Assembly: GCA_020744225.1 (NCBI GenBank)
Contig: JAGMWG010000006.1
Location: forward strand, 806,001 to 870,000
Direction of reading: 5' to 3'
DNA: 64,000 bases
Source: Paraphoma chrysanthemicola
Taxonomy: Eukaryota > Ascomycota > Dothideomycetes > Pleosporales > Phaeosphaeriaceae
Part shown: positions 56,601 to 64,000 of the stretch, one piece after another
Layout of the letters: each line of letters begins with the position of its first letter
Numbering within the stretch: the first letter of the stretch is position 1
Program-made: the position numbers and the translations under genes
Notes under the pieces: model-generated
Told to the model about the DNA's origin: nothing
The model's database searches: none
What the model saw: the letters and a program-made list of their open reading frames with translations, nothing else

Positions 56601-59600
56601 ACTTCTTTATTGCCCAAGGCTGTTCTGAGATCTTCAGCTCGCCCGTCGTCATAGACTGCCTGAGCAGATGAGCAGATGAGGCAGGTCGATGAGGAGGGGG
56701 TTTCCCCTCAGCGTTTCCTGTCCTACTGCATGATTTGCCCGCTGCTGTGTACGCAACGCTCGCCAGGGGCCTGTTCAGCCAACTCGCGTGTGGTTTTAGA
56801 CACCAAAGTGATCAGACCCAGGATCTTTACGAGCAGATGCCGCTAAATTCAAGTACATGCGCCGTCGAGCGGGAGCGGGAGCGAACTGGATCACATTGCG
56901 AGCAACACCTCTCCGTGAACCACTGTAGCTCGGGATGGTTGGATTCTCTTCCACAATTTTTTGATAAACCTCATCGTCCACGATGCGCAGCACCATGCAG
57001 GTTGTTAGGATGCAAGACGAAGGGGATGTCACACTGTGTGTCGTATCAGTGTGTCTTCTGAGACTGCAGTGGGTGATGACAGGCGAGGGCCGCTTCTGGC
57101 ATGGGTGTGATTCGAGGAATCGGTACTGAACGCGTACCCTTGGCGGGAATATGATGCTAGGCCCCCTGCGGAACGCACATGAAGTTCTGCCGAATGATTC
57201 CTACGTTCATTGATGCTCACAGCGAGTCCTCCATCATGTGCAGGCTCTCTCAAGCGTTTTAGCCAAGGGATAATTCCTCCCCCGATTGTATCCCAAAGCA
57301 CCTTCCTTGTCGACATTGCACATCGCGACAGAGGTTAGCATGGCATTACGCCACGGATCGTGCGGCTTGGTGGTGTTGAGCACAGGCTTGCGTCCAGGAA
57401 CGCGCTGACAAGGAAATGTGGGCGAGCGGGTGACACGGACATGGGTGATACCCTTGCCCACAAAACGAGGTGGATCAGTGGCTTATCCAAGCTCTCGGCC
57501 AGATAGATCAAAATTTCGGCCGGTACCCATTCACGTGGCGAGCGTGCACAGACTCTGCCACCTTTTTTAACAATGTGTCCAGGCGCTGCCCGGAGCGCCG
57601 GATCACGAAGAGCCGTAGCGCATCATGTATGAATGCGTCGCATTTGATGCCGATTTCAAGGCCAAAGCCCAAATTCTGATTGCTTCGGAACGCGTTCATC
57701 GCCTTTGCGCAGATCGCAAATGCCATTCTTCCATGGGGCTCCGAGGAATGCCGCTCTGCCTGGACGATCCTTCTGCGCGGCATTTGCCCACAGCAGACGG
57801 CCCACCTTCCGTTTCCATTCGTTGACCGCCTCTGAAATGCCTCACATATCGACCAGGTCTAGCATGCGGGACAACCCTGGTCATAGAGTCCACAGCATGC
57901 ATGTTGTGTGCATGCGCGCTCAATTGGAACTCCACTAGAATCTCCAGTCATTCTAGGCAACGAAGCCAATGTGGACCTTCTCATTGGCAGGCTATTTGCC
58001 AACCCGTCCCTCGATCCGAGAACCTTCGGGCATTCAAGTATTGCTTGCTCTTGTGCACACCACAAGGAACGTCGAGACTGCAGCAAAGCATCGTGTCCAT
58101 GCGTCATGTATGCATGTTGCTGTTTCCGCTGTACAAGGTTCATCTTCGGGTTCGCGTTGCGCACCTGCCAGCATCTTTGACGCACTTTCCCTCTTTGGCA
58201 ACCGTTTGATAGTCGCACACACAACGAGACCACGAGCACCAGAACCTTAATTCCAACCACTCGGCGACCATCTACTCGAATTTTGACATCACTACCAAAC
58301 TATAGCTGCAATTAAGCATCTTCACTCACGCACCAATTTCATCGCGCTACTACGTCCGTAGAGGAGCCCTATCGCGACCTCGATTTCCAACTTATGATCT
58401 TGAAGCCCCGAACATCACTGAAGCTGCGATACTCGAGTAATCTTTCGATCGAGATTGGCAGTCGTAGAACAAGGATGTCTCACTGTCCACACGCTGCTTT
58501 TTTCCAACACATCTTGCAGCATGCCTGGCAGCATGACTGATCGCTTACCATCTGACAAATAGCGCCCCAGCCTCAAATGCGTACGTGCGCATTGCTTAGA
58601 GCGCCTAGAACGCCCGAAGAACTTCCTTTTCCACCCGAAGATCTCTCCTCGCGGATTTCCGAGAGTGGACATTGCGCCAACCACAGTTGCATCTTGGGGT
58701 TCACGCTTGCACGCTCATCATGTTCCCCACTCCACTTGCCTCGGCCTCTCGACTATTCCTGCCCTGCCCGATGCCGCTTCAAAGCCGGAAATCCATCCGC
58801 CTGGCATCAGCGAGTCTTCAGTCCGGTCATGACTTGCTCCTTCTTGCTAATAGAGCGGATCCATTACACGCCCGAGTCAGTGCGGCTCTCGGCCGCCGGA
58901 GACATCTCATCTTTGAGTAATGGTCAAGTCACCGACTTCAATCTCCCCACCCTGCAACACGGCAAGAATACAATGAAACTCCTGGCCCGCGCAGAGCGTG
59001 ACCTCCCAGAACCTCAGACCTGGGCCTCGTCTCCTCCGTCCACAATCGATAAAGCTTGTTTATTTTAGCCTACCAAGCCGGCACATGAAACAAGAACATG
59101 AAGAAGAACCGCAAAACCACTTTCCCATAGCGCGAACCTAACGGGCAGGCCGCAGGCGGCTTCCCACTCTTGACACCCCAACGGAGCTCTAGCCGTCGTG
59201 CATGTCAAGCCCACCGGAGTGTCTGTGAAGCAACGTTCGCACGCTGATTTGCTGATCGTCTGAATAATTGACGTTCCAAGAAAATACGAATGCGAGGTTG
59301 CATCATGGCACTATTGGATGTTTCGAAACTTATGCTCTTCCGTATTGACAGGGATCACATAAAACAAATGGTGGATGTGATATTCAGGGTACTGAAATGG
59401 CACGCTTGAAGAAGCTTTCGGCTAGAGCAACACAAAAGTCATGCAGCGTGTAGAGTTCACGCCTATACGCAGCAAGCTACCCTATCGGCTACGGGGCAAA
59501 GAGCTCCTGGCCGTTTGCGATCTTCAGCAGATCACACGTCTTCCTGCAATTCGAAGGCGATCTTTATGCAGCATGCCTAGTCGGCATGCTCGTTTGCTTC

Positions 59601-62600
59601 TGAGCTATGGCTTGCCGAATGCTTCCGAAGCCTTGAACCCGATTCTCGATTCTACGGAAAGGCCGCATGACACAGATTGATGATGTCTTGAGCCTGCGAG
59701 TCTGGTCACTCCAAGGCGTTGGCGGCTTGCATACCACAATATCGGCAAAACGGATCCGGCACAAGGCACCTCTAGGCCCCACGATAGTCGGAGCAACCTC
59801 CGCTGTGCGGTACCGCGTTTCTTAACCTCATTCAGATAGGCGAGCAAGTTTACATCAAATCACTCCTCTCGGAGCACCTCACGATGTGGAAATATTCCGC
59901 TCATTGAACGATTTTCTTGGACATTGAGGTCATGGGCTCCACGCAAGCAAGCCACATGCTACAGTGACACGGGGCTGCAGTAATTCAAATGTTCTTCAGG
60001 AACTTGCCGCGTGTCTGCACATATGTACTGAGACGTGGCCGTCTCGGAGGGTTCCTCCACAACCCGACACAGGAAATGTCAATCTGCAAGCCGGTCCTGA
60101 CTAGGAACCCGCTTGCGAAAGTCCGCCTCCGTGACAGCTTCGGTCGAGCGCCGTCAAGCACCATCGCAGGCCGGTCGACGGACACTTCCAAATGTCGGCT
60201 GATGTGCCGGTCGACACCAGTGAGAGTTTAGTTCTCACTCTATCTTGACTTCAAACCTGGACAGTCTGAGATTCACACGGAGCCACGTGCTCTGCTCCTC
60301 AGAATGTCCCTCGCGCAGAGCAAGAATTGGCTAGTACAAGCAGATGATGCCCAGTCAGAATTGCGTGCAGCCAGCTGATCTCCAATGAGCGAGCTGTTGG
60401 ACGAGCCATCAAGCGAATTTCGTCCTTGACCTTGAAAAGTACTTCAATCATGGTTCTGGATCGAACATTTGGTAAAGGCCTGGGGTTCCGTATTCTGCGT
60501 ATGCCTTAAAGATCATAGCTCACATGGTAAGACCGAGTCAAACTGTGTCGTGCCTCTGTCAAAATGTCGAGCTCATCGATGACCAGTTCTATTACCTTCC
60601 GTAGCAGCATAGTTGCACCGACGTCTCGTACCAGCAGCGCTCAAGCATAGTTCTCCTTCCCATCGTCCCCTATTTCTCTCTCCCTCTAGGTACTTCTCTA
60701 GTAATTCCCACTCCTCATCTCGATCTGTACACCTACAAAACAAATATAACTCCACATGTGCTTGCTCGTCTCGGTTGCCCAACTTACCACGCATGTGGAC
60801 ATCTTTGTTCCTGGCCCAAACCACTCTCATAAGCTTCTAACCTGCGCAGTTGCGCTCTCTCAATCATCGCCCATAATGGCATATGCCCGCAACAGAGATC
60901 CGAAACTTCGCGTTTCATTTGCATGTGGTCGCTATCCCGGTCCTTTTGTGCCCACAAAATAAATGGTTCTCGAGTCACATTGTGCTTGCGTTTTCTAATC
61001 AGACCTCAACAAACGCGGCGGCAACGTGCCAAAGTAACATCCGAACTTACCGTCCAGCGCACCCTTGCAATGCAAAATCGAGCTCACGCACGATTCTAAT
61101 TCTGCCGAGCATGCAGCAGCACGCCATATCGGCATGATCTGAGTATTTCCTGCGTCTAGGGCGATGTCATCTCCTCGTTTTGACTCGCCCGTTCGAAGGA
61201 AGCAACCGATACCTCAAAACGAAGGAGTGGGTACTGATGCAGATACGAGTTCCCATCTCAGATATGATTTCAGTTGTGTAAGCGAGCTGCATGGGGCGCT
61301 TAGGTTGGAATCGTAGATGTTCGAAATGTGGTCGGTGGGTGCGTACATTAAACCGCAATGCATTTGACCAGGCTGGTTTCGACACATTGCTCAACACGGC
61401 ACATCCACGATGCAAACAATTGGAAATCACATATCCATACAAACCTCGTCGACTAGCAAGATACTTCCAAAATAGGCGTGGAAAGGTTTGATAGAAAAGC
61501 GACACGTTGGTGACAACCTCCTTCAACACCATCAATTCCTTCCGCCATGTCTAGATCCAAGATCTTCAGAATCTGTACCTAGCATTCTCGAATCTCACTG
61601 CTGCCTATCCCAGTCCCCTTCCCCGTCCCACTGTTCTCACCCACATCTCATGCACCACACTACTCCTTCGTGTGCATCGCTCGCTCACATGCCAGCAAAA
61701 CACATTAGGCACAATGCTACAGATGTCCACCGATTTCCATCGTTTGGGGACAAGCCGGCTTGCCCAACATCAATGACCACGATCAAGCAACTACGATCTT
61801 CTCGCGCAATCATTGTATCACACTTGTACCAATACCAGAAACCACCACCACCACTACCACAACTCGCCCATGCGGATCTTTACCACCCAACTCGAGCTCC
61901 CAACATGATTCGCCGAATCAAGTTCCAGCGCAAGATCCTTTCGATTGTACCCTCGCAAGATCTGTACATCCGATCTAGAACCCACCTATCCCCTCCCTTC
62001 CGGGAACAATCACATCCGAACCAAACCACACCACTTTCACCCTCGCAAATCCGGTTCCCCGAAAACCACAACGCCAAATATGCCTACCATGCATCCAGAT
62101 TTGCAAACGCAGCTCAAATGCTACATCCGGCGAACGGACATGATCGGGCGTTGCATTCATATTTTGTCCCTACTATGCACATTTGCGTCAATGACCAGGC
62201 TGTCGGAACAAGGACGATTTTTTTTCTGCTCACATGTCCGAGTCTAGACCTGCTGTGAACAGATGGGAAAGATATCGTGTACCGTTCCATGAATTGCAGA
62301 TTCTCCAAATGTGCATTATGCTACTGTCGTATTTTCGCGATTTGCCATGGTCATTGACGATGCGTCGGGGTTAGCATTGTGTTGCCAGTGAGGAATGCGA
62401 TCAGCATCTGCACGTCCAACATGAAGACCTAAAGGTATTTCTTCGATGGCAGTGCATAGTATGGAGGGTAAACGAGCAGAACTCAGATGTAAAATGTTCA
62501 AGGAAGTTTGTTCTATATTGGTATTATGTAACAGAGACTTTTGGAAAATGGTTCCCCAGCTCCGTCATGCGAGGTGGCCGTGAACTTGAGTGCTCATAGC

Positions 62601-62842
62601 AGCCAATTGAAAGGAGACCGAAAACGCCGTGTGAAAGAAGCTGACGTGAAGGAGAAGGGAATCCCAATCTATATGCGAAAGCCTTGCTGCCTTACTGCCG
62701 CAGGTGTATGTGGCCTCCATGGGGGTATCAGCGATCATCGACATGCTTGTACCATGCAGCGGCCTTCCACTGCTGTTCCGAAATGAAAGATGTAAAGTGT
62801 CTCATCTATACGCGTTGCGACTATCCGCGTGAGGCGAATCGT
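53678..62842. other. 9.2-kb region without a supported gene
   Basis: Between the CON7 start (minus) and the DBP2 stop (minus). Both strands carry many short overlapping frames (60-170 codons), the left part being GC-rich, but none has a domain, a good splice chain or a low-complexity pattern of a real exon. Minus-strand frames at 56796-57032, 57234-57461 and 57508-57783 are the most protein-like but do not join. No transposon ends, tRNA or array were found. The left several kb is plausibly long promoter and 5' leader of CON7. Confidence 0.4.
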
Positions 62843-64000
62843 TTACCAACGGCTGTTGCGAACGGGATCGTTGTTACCGCCAGTCCATCCTAGAAAAGTT
62901 AGTTACTCATCACGACTTTAGATGTTGGCGTGCTTGCTTACCACCTCGACCGCCGCCGCGACCTCCTCCACGGCCACGGCCACCTCCCCAGCGACCACCG
63001 CCGCCACCGCCATAACGAGCCATCTCGTGTAGACGAGGATCAATCTGCTGCTTGGACTCGGTGAGAATTTGAACGAGATCACGAGCCTGCTTGGAGTCTG
63101 GAATGTTGTCAGCAAGATCCAATTCAGACGGAAGGTTCAATACGTACTCTCAGTAGTGAAGAGGGTGATGGCGGTACCGTTGGCACCAGCACGACCAGTA
63201 CGACCGATGCGGTGAACATAGTCTTCCGAGTTGTTCGGGTAGTCATAGTTCAGCACATGAGTGATATTGCGAACATCTTGAAAAGCAAAGGTTAGCATCA
63301 AATCAAAGAGGTGATCAAAAACGACGATCAGGGAATGATCGCGTGAAGCTGCAGTATGTTGCGTGCTCCGTCTATGTGCGCTGACGACGATGGTCATGGC
63401 ATCCAAGTCCAGTGGGAAGGCTGTGAATATCTCCTAATCCGGAAACCCTTGATAGATGCTGGGACTTGTGTAAGTCAAGATCTCTCAGCTTGCTTCAGTA
63501 GTACCGGAGTAATACCTGAAACAAGAGGTGGCACAGAGCGAAGGCTTCGCTATCGTGCCCAAGGATTCCTGGTAATCAGATGCGAGAAACACTGTAAGCC
63601 CTGGACGATGTCATGGAAGCAGAAAGCGAGCGCACAAGACGACCTAGCAGAGCACAATGGCAGTTCACGCATAGTTATGTTCGGGGGAGGGGGAGGTGAG
63701 GGAAGAGGATGTGGGGGGTTTGCAATCATACCAATACCACGCGAAGCCACGTCGGTAGCAACCATGATGGGGCTCTTGCCGGTCTTGAACTCGTTCAGAA
63801 CCCAATCGCGCTCGTTCTGCTGCTTGTCGCCATGAATGGCTATATAGTTGTTAGTGGACAATCTACCAGACTTATGTAGCAACAGGACTTACAGAGTGCA
63901 GGCCATCCGTCCTGTCGGAGGAATCGGGTAATCTCGTCGGCAACACGCTTGGTACCTGTGAATACTAGAACCTTGTTGTTCTTGTCGTCCATGATAGCCT
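62843..64000 (-). CDS. DBP2: DEAD-box RNA helicase Dbp2 (p68), C-terminal part, cut by window edge
   Basis: Five exon pieces are seen: 63893-64000 (continues beyond the window), 63732-63839, 63148-63276, 62942-63097 and 62843-62889; introns are 53, 455, 50 and 52 nt. The joined frame covers helicase domain 2: KVLVFTGTKRVADEITRFL, IHGDKQQNERDWVL (motif IV region), ATDVASRGIDVRNI (motif V), and HRIGRTGRAG (motif VI), then LVQILTESKQQIDPRL, a glycine-rich RGG tail and the ending WTGGNNDPVRNSRW, diagnostic for Dbp2 rather than other DEAD-box proteins. Dbp2 is a nuclear RNA helicase in mRNP assembly, transcription quality control and ribosome synthesis. The 455-nt intron (63277-63731) splits the motif V codon G|AT of SRGID. 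The N-terminal half and helicase motifs Q-III lie outside the window. Confidence 0.95.

Noticed and set aside
56796..57783. A possible multi-exon minus-strand gene
   Set aside because: The three frames have stops between them and no splice sites that join them in phase, and no domain is recognisable.

Overview
This window is nuclear DNA of a filamentous ascomycete (Pezizomycotina), most likely a dothideomycete. The evidence is short spliceosomal introns (mostly 46-62 nt) with GTANGT-like donors and CTAAC/CTGAT branch sites just before YAG, gene-dense but non-operonic layout on both strands, and proteins typical of this group: a CON7 C2H2 regulator, a SAT4/Pth11-type rhodopsin-fold membrane protein, a stand-alone NRPS-like adenylation protein and a DUF7137-type secreted protein. 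The class-level placement is inference. No transposon, CRISPR array, viral gene or secondary-metabolite cluster was seen.

Layout: 0.2-2.5 kb, a 76-aa membrane protein and an adenylate-forming enzyme, both minus. 3.6-7.2 kb, RAD26/CSB repair ATPase. 7.8-8.8 kb, DUF7137-like surface protein. 11.6-12.9 kb, SAT4-type membrane protein. 13.8-16.7 kb, PAF1 and the sterol C-4 methyl oxidase ERG25. 19.1-19.7 kb, two tRNA-like genes with long inserts. 20.8-25.6 kb, a Cid1-family nucleotidyltransferase divergent from the TFIIF alpha subunit. 26.2-29.5 kb, an MFS transporter convergent with HGH1. 30.7-33.0 kb, a proline-rich fungal-specific protein. 33.3-34.1 kb, two more tRNA-like genes. 35.6-39.8 kb, a catalytically altered M28/transferrin-receptor-like membrane protein and an SDR reductase. 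41.2-44.6 kb, a CorA-like protein (probably truncated) and an F-box protein. 45.1-48.7 kb, RTF2 and a mitochondrial PPR protein. 52.1-53.7 kb, CON7. 62.8-64.0 kb, the 3' part of DBP2, running off the right edge.

The genes do not form a pathway. They are mostly housekeeping (transcription: PAF1, TFIIF alpha; repair and replication: RAD26, RTF2; RNA: DBP2, Cid1-like; translation factor folding: HGH1; mitochondria: PPR; sterols: ERG25) with a few lineage-specific membrane and regulatory genes in between.

The most unusual items are: (1) a four-member family of tRNA-like Pol III genes with 114-193 nt inserts at the usual tRNA intron position, compensatory changes in the T stem, and an anticodon loop that fits no ordinary isotype; (2) the M28-family protein that lacks the catalytic Glu and one zinc-binding His; (3) a 455-nt intron in DBP2, about nine times longer than its neighbours; (4) about 9 kb without a recognisable gene upstream of CON7. 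All splice models were made by eye from frame, splice-site and branch-site agreement.
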